Assembly: GCA_001692895.1 (NCBI GenBank)
Contig: KV748262.1
Span: 372,550-436,549 of the forward strand
DNA: 64,000 nucleotides
Direction: 5' to 3'
Source of the DNA: Cenococcum geophilum 1.58
Taxonomy: Eukaryota; Ascomycota; Dothideomycetes; Gloniales; Gloniaceae
The notes below the pieces were generated by a model. The model did no database searches and was not told where the DNA came from. It saw nothing but the letters and a program-made list of their open reading frames with translations. Made by a program: the position numbers and the translations under genes. Positions 45,351 through 55,895 of the stretch are shown piece after piece; position 1 is the stretch's first letter; every line of letters starts with the position of its first letter.

Positions 45351-45499
45351 TATAAGGTGGTAACATAAACAGGTTAGACGGCCCCCCCTACTAGTATAGT
45401 AATAAAATAACCTGGTCCCGCTATGTCACTTTAGACTCGCTTATTTTATTATTATACTAGTAGGGGGGCTATCTAAGCCGTTTATGTTACCCCCTTATA
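45351..45499. repeat. Foldback/MITE-like element, 60-bp inverted repeats
   Basis: The left arm (45351-45410, TATAAGGTGGTAACATAAAC...) and right arm (45441-45499) are reverse complements except for about five mismatches and one C in a C7/C6 run. The loop is 30 bp. Both ends are TATAAGG-like, so a TATA-containing target duplication may be part of the arms. There is no coding capacity. It lies just after a plus gene end. Confidence 0.9.
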
Positions 45500-46690
45500 T
45501 TCCCTATTTAAGGAGAGAATATAACTAATTATAGCAGCGTCGCTAAATTAATAAGCTAGACCTAATAGAGAAGCTTAGTTAACTAGAGCCTAAGGCCTAG
45601 GCTTAGGTGCGTAATAATTAATTAGTTATATAATCGGTGCTTAGTATTAACTATCACCAGGGTTAGCCTAAGACTCTTAGTTATCGGAGAGGCATTCTAA
45701 AGCTTTAATCCCTTAGGACGCTTATAGAACGCTTAGTATACAAGTCTTAGATACTTATTAATTAGTTACTTATATATCTTAGAGCAAGATTTATCGTAAA
45801 AGGAAAGTACAATCTCGTCTAATAATCCCAAAACCAACGGTTGGACACCTTATTCCCTAAATTTAATGCATTAATACTTATCTAAGATAGACACCTCTTC
45901 TAAGAGTCCTCTAAGCGCTATTATACTAGTATATTATTAAGTTACAGATAAACCATTATTAAAGCGTCCCCGGTTGGAATTATAGCAAACTCTAGGTCTG
46001 TAAAATAACCTTTAATAAGATATCGCATCTATAGTTAACATTAAATAGAAAATCCAGTATTACCAGGGGAGGGCTAGTATTATTCTTTCTTATTTATAAG
46101 GCGCTATATAATTAAAAATCTCCCTAAGCCATTTCGCACCGGGATAAAGACGAGCAATTTATAGAGAAAGGAAAAGGAGAGAGGAGGACTAGCGGTTATA
46201 AATTACCTATCTATATATATACCAGAAAAGAAAAAGAAAAACGCTCTTTTATTAGTTAGGATCGGCTATAAGAATAGATAGAATATCTTTAATTTATTTA
46301 GTTTAGGGGATCTAGATACTTTAGAATATTAGAAAAATACCACAGAAGAAGCTAGATTAACTTTTATCTATAAATAAATAGTATATATCGCTTCGGATTA
46401 CTACTTACTACTACCTCTTCTCTAACTTAATCCGTGCCCTTATTACATAACATTTATACCTAGTAAGAACCTCTCTTATTACTTATCTATCTTCTATACC
46501 TAATTCTTTAACCTAGTTCCCTTCGCCGTCTTTAATATTACATAATCTGCCTTTAAATATTATAGTTATATCCTCCGTTATCTCAAATATATAAGCTCTA
46601 ATCTCCTCCTATTCCCTACTAAGCGCCTTATTCCTAGCCTTAGCGGATATAATCTATATAGCTAGAAGTGCGACCGCGTAAGTTAGTAGG
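45500..46690. other. Intergenic, no recognisable gene
   Basis: AT-rich, with a purine-rich segment (46150-46240, GGAAAAGGAGAGAGGAGG) and a pyrimidine-rich segment after 46420. A weak + frame appears from 46440, but without motifs. Confidence 0.45.
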
Positions 46691-47530
46691 ACTAGTGGCT
46701 ATAAAGGAGAGGTGTTCTGCGGACGTGAAATATTAAGTAAATGCTGTCTTTTATAAAGCGTTCTTAATTATAGATTGCCGTCTAAGGAGGAATAGCGGCC
46801 AATTTAGGAACTTATTTTAGGATAAAAGGCTATAAAGCACATACGCATTAAAGCACAACTATTATAGAAGATGTAAGTAATTAGGCATATACTGCGTGGG
46901 GTAAAATGGCTAAGCTAATATTTACCTTAATAGCAAGAATAGAATTGCTGGATAACTGTAAGAGGCAGAATATAAGAAATATAAAAAGAGGTAGATCGTA
47001 GGCTTAAATAGAGAGCGGCTTTACGGAGCTGCGCTATAAGTAGGGTTAGGAAATTTATAAGGGAAAATAGAGGTGTTACTGCAGCTAATAGGTTTATAGC
47101 TACTTAGAGGTTGGTGCCTAACGGGAAGGCTTATATAAAAGAATTTCTAAGCGGCTACCTCTTGGGCTAAGCTGCGGCCGGATTTGCCCTACCTTACTAT
47201 TAAAGCTTTCTAGCGCAGAATATTATGTATATAATTAGGCCACCAGCTAAATAGTAGAACGGGTAAGACATCTACCATAACGCGTATTTTAGCTGTGTAT
47301 TGGAGTCACTAGATATATATAGCCCCTCCGCTAACTAAAATATTTTATAAGGATTGGGTTCTTGTGGCTCGTTCTTATTTATAAGGCAAATTAACTAATA
47401 ACTAAGTTTCTGCAGCCAGTTTATGCGCCTTTACATCGTATATATAAGTTAATTAATTATTAACGCCTGACTTAATATTATTCGGACTACCGCTCGGTTT
47501 TAGCTGTGTTACGTGATTTGAATTGGCTGG
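46690..47530 (+). pseudogene. Possible P-loop NTPase/helicase fragment, broken
   Basis: The + frame reads ALKHNYYRRCK (46850-46883), AATSWAKLRPDLPYLTIKAF (47150-47205), QRRILCIQLGHQLNSRTGKT (47205-47265) and STITRILAVYW (47265-47300). RTGKTSTITRI looks like a decayed Walker A (GTGKT) as found in SF1-type helicases, but no Walker B or other helicase motif is evident. The assignment is tentative; it may be an unrelated protein. Confidence 0.3.
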
Positions 47531-47666
47531 CTAAGCCGTAAACGTAGTTTTAGCCTTATATTCTCTATTATCTATAGCGTTATAAGTGGTAATAAGTGGC
47601 TCTTACTTACCGCCCTTAAAAAAGTAATGCTCTTACGGACCTTTTTATACAGCCCTTATATGATAG

Positions 47667-47803
47667 AAAATGCGCTATAAATAAATTAAGCTAGAAATAT
47701 AATATATAACAGGAAATAAACCTCTAAGCTAAAAGAAATGCGCTATAAATAGATTAAGCCAGAAATGGAATATATAATAAGAAATAGACCTCTAAGCCAA
47801 AAG
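47667..47803 (+). repeat. 68-bp tandem duplication
   Basis: Two units (TGCGCTATAAATA(A/G)ATTAAG... at 47671 and 47739) differ only at C/T and A/G positions. No coding. Confidence 0.88.
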
Positions 47804-47814
47804 AAGGGCACTAT

Positions 47815-49560
47815 TATTATTGCTATCTCTTCCGCCTAGTAAGCCGGCCCCTTTTCTTCTACATAACAGGCCGGGCCTTTAATTTTAAATAATAATGCGC
47901 CTATAGTGATCTGAGGCTTCTCTTTAGAAAGCTATCTTTAATCTATTCCCATAAAAGATTATATCCCTCCTTTAATTTAATAAGTAGCGCGTCTTCCTCT
48001 TTAGTGAATATTATTCTAGACTTTAGCTCTTAGGGCTTTAGCTCCTAAGGCTACTTAACTAGGTTAAAAGGTAAAGTAAGTCGTTAAGGAAGGATATCTA
48101 GTATATATAACCCGTCTTTCTAGCGCCTAAAAGCTACTTAGATTAAAATTTCTTCTAAATTAGCATTTAAGGCAGCTCTTAATATTACTTTATTAGAGTT
48201 AGAACTAGAGGCGGGGCTTAGCAGCGGTTTTTAGGTACGGAGGCGATTATATATAGGGGATGCAACCCGCTTATAATAATTGCTAGTAAGTGTAGTACTT
48301 TAGTCGGACGCATATATAGATAAAATTAAAGAGGAATAGTGAGACCGCTGGAGATAATGCTTCGCAGCACGCTTTATCTTTAATTAACTAGTAATAGGGG
48401 TTAGTAATCCTTATCACCCTACACACCCGCGGGCCTTATTACCCTTATTACTATTGCTGCTATCACCGTCCCCAAAGTCATTATTATCCGTATCGTCACT
48501 ATTATTACTTCCGTCGCTATAGTTCTCGGCCTTGCCTTTATCTATAACGTTCTCACCGTCTTTATTATTGCTTTCTTTAGCTAAGCCATTAATAAGATCG
48601 TCCGGAATATAATTACGACTATTATTAGCCCTATTTTTTAGTGGTTTAGTATCACGAGGAGATATATAGTGCTAGGGGGAGGAGCTAGTGGGCCGCGCAG
48701 CAGAGACCGCTTACTCCTTAATACCGTTACCGTTATTAAGGCCAAGGGTAGGAGAGCTAAAAGGCGTGGTCCTTTAGGAAGTAGGTAACCTTTATTACTT
48801 CTTAGGTTATACGCTCTTACCGCTCTTACTAACAGAAGTATTAGAGATATAATTAATGCTATTTAGTTAATTAAGCTAATCAGACCTCTACTTTTTTAAC
48901 TTCTTAGCTTTTAAAGACTCTTAACTAGCAGCTATTAATATCCTAAGCTTCTACCTAAACTACAGAGCAGTTCCAATCTAACGCCCCTTAGCTAAATTAT
49001 CCGTTTAATTGCCGTCTAGCGTTAAGGGTGTGGTATAATTATATATAGATACGCGTACCTCCTCTTCTAGCGCTTCTAATAAAGGCAGCTCCTTATTATC
49101 TTCATTATCTTTATCACTACCGTTATTTCCGTTATCTACTAATTGTTAAATAAGGCCATTATAAATTAAAAGGGAAAGCGCATACCTAATCCATAAGGTG
49201 TTAGTTAATTATCGGCTTCGTCAGCTTCATTATTAGCGTTACTAGCTTTATTACCCTTAGCTTCCAAGTCCAGATCGGCTATATTATCTTTAATAACTAT
49301 TAGATTTTCTGCTAGTTATTAGGCGTATATATTCACAACTACTAGGGGAATAGGAAAAGCGTGGTAGGGTAATTATAGGGGATAATTACCTTAACTACTT
49401 CCTCTAGAGACTTAACTGTTATTTCTATCCCTATAGAAATCTTCCTTATTATTCTTATAATACTTATTATAAGCTTTCTTATAATTATATATAGGGTTTA
49501 TAAGCGCTTTATTAGACGGAATCTCTAAACTAAAGCCCTAGGTAAAATAATATGCTATTA
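47815..49560 (-). pseudogene. Myb/SANT-like domain protein, broken
   Basis: A probable DNA-binding protein. On minus, the N-terminus reads IPSNKALINPIYNYKKAYNK (about 49525-49466), followed by an Asn/Ser/Glu-rich linker (KGNKASNANNEADEADN, 49260-49205). A long acidic Ser/Asp/Asn region has NYSDGSNNSDDTDNNDFGDG (48530-48470) and SNSNKGNKARGC. The C-terminal Myb/SANT-like module is IIFTKEEDALLIKLKEGYNL (48015-47957) then LWExIKDSFLKRSLRSL, ending HYYLKLKARP (about 47885). This is the 'W/F-T-x-E-E-D-x-L-L ... F-x-x-R-S' spacing of fungal SANT proteins, with Trp and His/Arg positions decayed. Stops are of RIP type. The start is approximate. Confidence 0.75.
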
Positions 49561-50710
49561 ATTGCCTAAGCTTCTAATACTTCTTTATTTTTTAGGGGGA
49601 AAATAGGTACTCCCCTACTCCTCCTTTTAGTCTTACTACTCGCACTTTTCTTAGGGGCTATAATTATATAGTGCTAAGACAAAGCTATCGATTTTCTAGG
49701 GGGACCGGTGTAGAAATTATTATTATTAAGTAAGATTTTAGGAGGGATACAAAATGAAGATCGATATGGTGCCAACGTTATTATTATTAGAGTTGCCATT
49801 GCTTTGTGGCTTTTAATAGCCTTAAGGGGGGAATTATAGGTCTTTTTAAGTGTACGTTAGCCCTCCCTTGCCGCTAGCTCTCGTCTATCGCCCCTTGCTC
49901 GTTACCCCTTACCTAGGCTTTTTACCAAATTAAAGCACTTAATATATACGCCTCCGGCATAGACTAAAGTAGATTACCGTTTATAGGGTATAAAGGTTTA
50001 TAAGGGCTTGAATTCCTAGCGCCTAATTAATACCCTTAGTAAATTGCGGTTAAACCATATCCGCCCGTCCAAGCTAGCATGTTTAGCTCTAACACAGCCG
50101 TCGCACCTAGCCCCTTATTAGGAGGTTAGTGGCTTAAATTCTCCACCCTTGTTCCTTAGTAAAGGGCAGTGCTAATATATCTATTTACTTCCCAACAATA
50201 CTAATCCAGCTAATCTTCTACACCGCTTATATTAACAGGATATAAAGCCCCGCTTATACGTGCACTTGCAAGCTATCTATAATAAAAGGAGGTAGTGTCT
50301 TTATTAGTGGCGGGGCTCTCTAATACTAACAGCCTAGTAACGGATACGCCTACCACTCGCACGGTAATCGTATATAGATGCATAAATACGCTAGGTGAAG
50401 GACTGTATAGGGTACTACACGAGGTGCTATATAATGCTCGCCCTCCTAACGTAACTGGCTAGTGTTAGAGATTCCTTCGCAGTCGTGCCGCGGTGCCGCT
50501 AATCCACTATGCGCCTAAAAGCTGTAACCTTCTAATTTTAATCTAGGTGGTTCCTACTATAGCCCTAAGCTTAAAAGGCCGGATTGTTAATCCTTTACTG
50601 CTTTACTATTAAGTAGTTAGGCAGAGCTAATAGCCCCTTAACCCTAAACTAGCAGATTAAACGGCGTCTCTAAAACATCCGTAGCAATATAACTATACTA
50701 CTAGGCAGGC
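49561..50710. other. Intergenic, no recognisable gene
   Basis: Upstream of the SANT gene. Contains C-rich and G-rich patches (for example TTAAGGGGGGAATTATAG, 49822-49839) and several hundred bases of moderately GC-rich sequence (49860-50660), without protein-like frames that I recognise. Confidence 0.45.
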
Positions 50711-52200
50711 ATATATGGCCACCCTCTACGTAGCCGAAATAAGTGTCGGTTTGGGGCACGTGCGCACCCACCAAAATCATAGTTCACGATCACAATACCA
50801 TAATACAGCCAAATCAATTCAATATCGAGTCATCTGCCCGTCAGCCCTAATGCACTCATGTAGGCGCTTCGTGTACCAGCTGTACATCTCTGCAATCTTC
50901 TCCTGATCTACTTGGTTCTCCTAAACATCTATAAAACGCTCTAATGCTGTGTCCTCTTCNACGCGCTTTGAATGGAATTTCTTCTTAATAGGATGGGCTA
51001 AGGACTCTATAATTAATAGATCTAGTAATAGACCAGGCAATGTTAGAAGCTTTAAGTCCCATTCCTTTACCCAGGCTAAAGACTCCCTTNATTTATGCGC
51101 TNAATCTNNATCCTNGCATAAAGTAATTCCCTTAATATTAAACTTTAAAAGAAGCTATGGTAACACCTGCTTGGTATAGGCTTTTAAATTTATCTTACCT
51201 ACCTAGTTATCCACCTTATATAAGAANAACTTTTTTTAGGTCCTNCTAATAACAATAAAGANATTAAACAGTTTAAGATGCTTCTTCTCTTAGGCCTTCT
51301 CCTTTTNATCCTTTTTAGTAACCCCCTTCTTNCTATAAATATTCTGTGGTAAATAGCGGTAAAGATTACTACTTCTTCTCTTAATTCTATGGGTTTCTTC
51401 TATACCTAAACTAAAGTGATATTTATTATAAAAAGCAATATTATTCTAGTCTTTGGGATAGGGTCTTTTTTCTAGCTATAAATAGTACCAATTCTTTCTT
51501 CTATCTGCCTGCTCCTAGTTAAGCCACTTCTCTTCTTCTATCTTTACATTAATATACCCTTTATCCTTTTTTATGGCTCTTTAAATTAGCTTATTTCCAA
51601 GAGGTTAGTAACCTGTTCTTTAAGTTAGAACCATTAGAAGATCTTTATAATTTAGGGCCTTTTAAATAATAGTCTACTATAGGGCTGATTTTAAGTCTTA
51701 ATTAAGATTGGGGTCGTCTAAATACACGGCAATAGCGTAGGTATCTTCCTTTGTAAGAGCTCGATTTCTTCCTCTTATTTCTAGCCTAAAATTATATATA
51801 GTTCTGCATTGCTTTAAGGCCACAATACGTTGCTAAGAGTGCTCTATAATTCTAGTAGCCTGCTATATAATAGCCGGAGGAATGGCCTTGCCTAGTAATT
51901 GGCCAAAGATTTTGGCGTAGAGAACTCCTATACGTAAAGGAGTCTTTAGATGCTTATTTTCCCTAGCATTATAGTATAATTCTGGGGGTGGGGTAAAGTG
52001 TTTTGCCCGTATTTTTTAGGATGCAGGCTCCTTGGTAACTTGGGTTATAATTAGTAATTGCAGCGAACGAATTTGGGTGCGAAATGGTGGTGTTGTAAGG
52101 TTTGTTATGATTGTGAGGCATGCTCAGGGGGCTTTGTTTGGGTGGGGCGCGCACGTGCCCCAAACCGACACTTATTTCGGCTACGTAGAGCCACCTAGGC
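50711..52200 (-). mobile_element. Tc1/mariner-type DNA transposon, about 1.5 kb
   Basis: Terminal inverted repeats of about 50 bp share CTCTACGTAGCCGAAATAAG and GTGTCGGTTTGGGGCACGTG at 50725-50766 and, inverted, at about 52148-52190. Outside the shared core the ends have diverged, so the exact tips and TA target site are uncertain. The interior encodes a DDE transposase on minus. The inverted repeats create mirror-image open frames at both ends (LYVAEISVGLGHVR) that are not proteins. Several N positions lie in the interior. Confidence 0.88.
50720..51960 (-). pseudogene. Tc1/mariner transposase, broken
   Basis: Cut-and-paste transposase. On minus: a helical N-terminal region (51900-51560), then KRPYPKDxNNIAFYNKYHFS (about 51466-51410; the first catalytic Asp region 'DE/FH' decayed). 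LPQNIYRKKGVTKKD and EKKHLKLFN follow. Then come ITLCxDxDSAHK (about 51135-51090, second Asp), WDLKLLTLPGLLLDLLIIES (51070-51010; the family has PDLS/N-IE, Glu kept) and YSWYTKRLHECIRADGQMTR (50886-50827). Stops and undetermined bases make it inactive. The DDD/E spacing and closing GQMTR place it with the fungal mariner elements. Confidence 0.85.
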
Positions 52201-52639
52201 AACGCTCTATATAATATCCGTTTAAATAATACCTAACACAGCCCCGTACTGGGTGGTCGCTTAAATTAGCGACGTCTAGCTACTTTTCCGCTAAGTAGCC
52301 TAGTAGGCATACTAGTTATAATGCAGGTAGCTTTAGCTATTAGTAAACGCTAAAGCGGGCCGTTTAACCAATAGCATATCCTAGGAAAGAAAATAGTATA
52401 TAGGTTAGCTAAAACGAGTGCGACGTAAGCTCGCTTAAGCCCTTAAGGGTAGTAATACGGAACGCCTGTCCCTCCCTACCCTAGAAGGAGATATACGGCA
52501 GAGTTAAATAAAATAATAGTGCTGACGCGGCTAGTAACTATGGAATTCCCCTAACCCCCTTCCTATGGGACGGTTTTAGGCTAGCGTTATTTGGGAGGCC
52601 AAAGGAGAAAGAGCGCAAGAGAGAGAATAGGATTGTAAG
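52201..52639. other. RIP-poor spacer between mariner and hAT
   Basis: GC-richer than the surroundings, with CpA retained. Together with 55896-56340 it is the pre-insertion host of the hAT element (joined by GGTATATT). A minus frame can be followed across the joined junction, but it has no recognisable motif. Confidence 0.5.
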
Positions 52640-52647
52640 GGTATATT

Positions 52648-52800
52648 CAGTGTGGCCAACAGTCAGCGTCCAGCGAGCTTCGCTGACTGACTGTACTAAT
52701 TGAATCGCTCGCTGTCCGCTCGCTGGGTATATGTATACGCTGACTGCACCGCTATTAGCGCGCTTATCTAAATCGGGTAATTTGTATAGATCTAATAGAG
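52648..52800. repeat. hAT left terminal and subterminal repeats
   Basis: TIR followed by CAGCGAGCTTCGCTGACTG, GACTGTACTAATT, CGCTCGCTGTCCGCTCGCTG and GTATACGCTGACTGCACCG. The same words recur in inverted order near the right end (55755-55887). Confidence 0.85.
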
Positions 52801-53109
52801 TCATAGAGCTAAAGTTTAGATTTTTGACAGCACTTCTGTATGTACAAATATTAACGTTGCCCGATCTCAAATCTACCCCAATTAACCTTATATAGTATTT
52901 GGACATCGTTAGATTTAGTTGCCGCGCCGCGTAGAAGTTAGTAATGACGTTAGTAGTAGGGATTTGGGTTAGGTGGTTAAGTAGGCTCTATAAGCTCTAT
53001 TTTTAAGTCAGATTCTATTAGGTAGAGAGCTCTAGTAAACATACCTCTCTAATTTAGTGTTTCTACCACTATATCTGGCCTATAGCCAGTAAGATTGGTA
53101 TTTAAATTC

Positions 53110-55560
53110 GTTAACTAGGGTGTAGTTAAGGCTCCATTAAAAAGTTAACACAGTTAATTAAGCTGCTTGGCAGAAGGCCTTTAAGTAGCCACTATTTCTG
53201 ACACTAGTCTGCTTTAACTATATCGGCTAAGAGCCTATTATACTTATTGGTAACAATCTTCTTAGCTTAACTAAAAGCTCGCTTATATATAGAGCTTATT
53301 ACTAGTATAGAGAATAGATTTAAAGCGATCTTGGTAAGAGTTGGATAAAGGATTTAACTAGTAGTAAGCCACTAGTTAAGAGGATCTAGAATAACGTCGC
53401 TTACCTTACTACCGTTTTTATTACGGATCTTAATTAGCTTAAGGCCTGCCTCGTAGTAGCGATTAAGTTTAGTAGTAAGCTTAATTCGCTTTTATAAGCG
53501 TAAGGAAGTAAGCGTCTTGTTAACTAGTAGAGATTATAAATATTTATTGCCCGAATTGTTACTAGATAAAGGAACCTTCCTACGTTATAATTTAACCACC
53601 TTATCTTTCTTACCTACTTGCTTATTAATATAGTTATTAAATACTGTTTCCATGTATCTCTCGGCGTACTTCTACTACTGTGGCTACCGTTTCCACTTAT
53701 CGCGAAAGTAGGCGCGTTTAAGAGAGGGATAGAGGATAACCGCGATAAAGTAGTACGGGCTCTTAGCTTTTATTTTATTAAAATACTTATTAAGCTTCTA
53801 TAGAGCCATATTAACGCTAGATTTAAGGAGGGAGTTGTTTATATTCTTAAGATTTTACTAAGTTTATATAAGGATCTGGCGAAGAAGCTCCATATTTATA
53901 ATTAACTCCTATAAAGCTCTATATAAGCCTTTAACGCCATAGCTATTAGTGTCGCCTTTTATACGTTTAGTGGCTAATATAAAAGGCTTTAGGATTCTAA
54001 TAAGCTGCTTAACTTCCGCCCAATCTTCTTTAGTAAGAAAGTCCTGCGTAAGGTCGTAGCTATTATTAGTAGGCTTCCTCTAAGCCAGCAGATATTTATT
54101 AATCCCCTTCTTAAGAAGTAGCGCCCGCCGAAGTATAAAGTAGGTAGAATTCTACTAAACGCCTCCGTCCTTAATAAGTATAAGTTTAGCTTAATTAAAG
54201 AGCTCATCCTTTATATAGGCCTTAGCTTAATTCTTAGTGAAGTCCTAGCGGTAAGCTATAGATCGTATAATATATTTAATAATATTATAGACCTTTCCGA
54301 CAACACCTTTCTGCCGTATAAGGTTAAATTTAGCTTAATTGCTTGTACTAATTAGTAAGCGTTTAAGCTTGCTAATACCTTTACTATACAGTAAGGCCTT
54401 AACGACGAGGTTTATAATATGGCCAATATACCAGAGTCGTTCCCTTTTTGCCACTAAGAGACTTTGTGAGAGGTATTTATAGAGCTCGTTATTATTAGTG
54501 GCATTATTAGCCATTAAGCAGCCAAGCTTATATTCGAATTAATACTTCTAAATAACCGTTACTAAACCTATTGCCACGTTCTTAGCCGTATGCGATCCTT
54601 ATATGCGTGGAAGTCCTATAAGGATTAATTATAGCTTGCTACCTTTATTAACTAAGTAGGCTACTACACTAAGTAGTGCCATTCTATTTATAGACGTCCA
54701 GATATTACAGCTAAGGTAGATTTTACTTTATAAGGTAAGGAGGAGGTCTTTAATATTAAGGCGTCGGCGCTTAAAGGCAGATTTTATCTAGTCGCTTAGT
54801 AATATATGCGAACTTATAAGACACTCCTATATCTAAGGACGGTTAAATATAAGTAATGCGCGGGTATAAGTACTTATAGCTTGTCGAAATGTAATATCCT
54901 ATAGAATCGTCCAATTAACATAGGTTTGTATATAGCTAGCTACCCAGAACGGCTGGCGTTCGCTACCGCTGGGTATAGGAGAGACTTAAGCGTTTGGTTC
55001 GGACGAGCCTTATAAAGTACTACTATAGCTATTATAATTAAGAATAAGACTATATTTTAATTTTAAATAGCCAACAATGTAATCTGTGCCGTTAATTATA
55101 AGTAACGCAGCTGGTCTTTAAGCTAGATGGCAGATTTTATATAGCTAGAGTCTCTTTCTGCCCTCTAGCCTATCCCAGAACATATCTACTCTATACTTCT
55201 ATATAGTTAATATAGAGGAGTTCTTTAAAAGGGACCGCTTATTAATAATTCGGTATCCGTATTTACTAGTAAGCTTACCGTGCTTACCTAGGTAAAGGTT
55301 GTCCTAGTTAATAGGAAAGATATAGCCATAGTTCTGGCTAATTGGTAAAGGCTCTCGCGATATAGAGTTATTCTGCTTATTTAATTCAGGCGTGTCTTTA
55401 ATTGTAAGGGGGGTAGAAGTAGTAGATCCGCAACGCCTATGGGATATTAAAGAGCTTAATTAACGCGTAGATTATAAACTTAATAAGGAAGAAGCAGAGG
55501 AAGAAGCAGAGGAAGAAGCTCTACTAGTTGGCTGGCGGGTAAAATATAAGGTGCGTTGTA
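53110..55560 (-). pseudogene. hAT transposase with C-terminal dimerisation domain, broken
   Basis: Minus strand. N-terminal Ser/Arg-rich part with TSRASSSASSSASSLLSL (about 55525-55470), then YLGKHGKLTSKYGYRI (55300-55250, BED-finger-like region decayed). The middle has INGTDYIVGYLKLKYS, ANNATNNNELYKYLSQSLLA (about 54510-54450, the D-N-A-x-N-N motif) and RERLWYIGHIINLVVKALLY (54448-54389, R/CxxHxxN motif). The C-terminal hAT dimerisation block reads ILYPTLTKIALNLFSILVIS (53352-53293), SSIYKxAFSxAKKIVTNKYN (family S-E-R-x-FS, 53292-53233) and RLLADIVKADxCQKxWLLKG. About 800 codons, normal length. RIP-type stops. Confidence 0.88.
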
Positions 55561-55754
55561 TTTTCCGTGGCAATAAAAAGGTTAATATTGGTAGGTAAAC
55601 GCGTTTAGAGACGCGATGGGGAATTTAGAGAAAACCATACTATTTTATATGAATATCCCAGGGGTTTCCCGCCCGGATTTTAGCCGAAGATCTTAGATTC
55701 TTAATCTCTACTAAAAGCTTCAAAAACACCACCAAATTGACCTTTCTTACCACC

Positions 55755-55887
55755 TATGCAGCGAGCTGTCAGCTCGCTGCAGTCTTACCGCTGACTGACT
55801 GTTACAACTATCTACGCTGACTGACTGCTTACATAAGCAGCTAGCTGCCAGCGACGCTGCCAGCGACGCTGCCTGTTGGCCACACTG
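55755..55887. repeat. hAT right terminal and subterminal repeats
   Basis: Contains GCAGCGAGCTGTCAGCTCGC (palindromic), three CGCTGACTGACTG(C/T)(A/T) words and GCCAGCGACGCT twice in tandem, then the TIR. It is RIP-poor. Confidence 0.88.
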
Positions 55888-55895
55888 GGTATATT

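Larger units (their letters stand above)
52648..55887 (-). mobile_element. hAT-type DNA transposon, 3240 bp, with 8-bp TSD
   Basis: The terminal inverted repeat CAGTGTGGCCAACAG starts at 52648 and its complement CTGTTGGCCACACTG ends at 55887. The 8-bp target duplication GGTATATT flanks it exactly (52640-52647 and 55888-55895). Eight-bp duplications and CAGTG termini are hallmarks of hAT elements. Subterminal regions at both ends repeat GCTGACTGACTG and AGCGAGC(T/G) motifs, typical transposase binding arrays. The interior encodes a RIP-broken transposase on minus. Terminal regions are far less mutated than the interior. Confidence 0.95.

Noticed and set aside
50715-50906. Open frame starting MATLYVAEISVGLGHVR, and its mirror at 51969-52202
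   Set aside because: Both are readings of the mariner terminal inverted repeat, so the shared peptide is not a protein homology.
52538-52906. 122-codon minus open frame as an intact gene
   Set aside because: It crosses the hAT terminus and target duplication at 52640-52648, so it is a chimera of transposon end and host flank.
53618-54207. Two open frames (61 codons plus, 72 codons minus) inside the hAT element
   Set aside because: The hAT transposase motifs run in a different minus frame through this region; these are chance frames.
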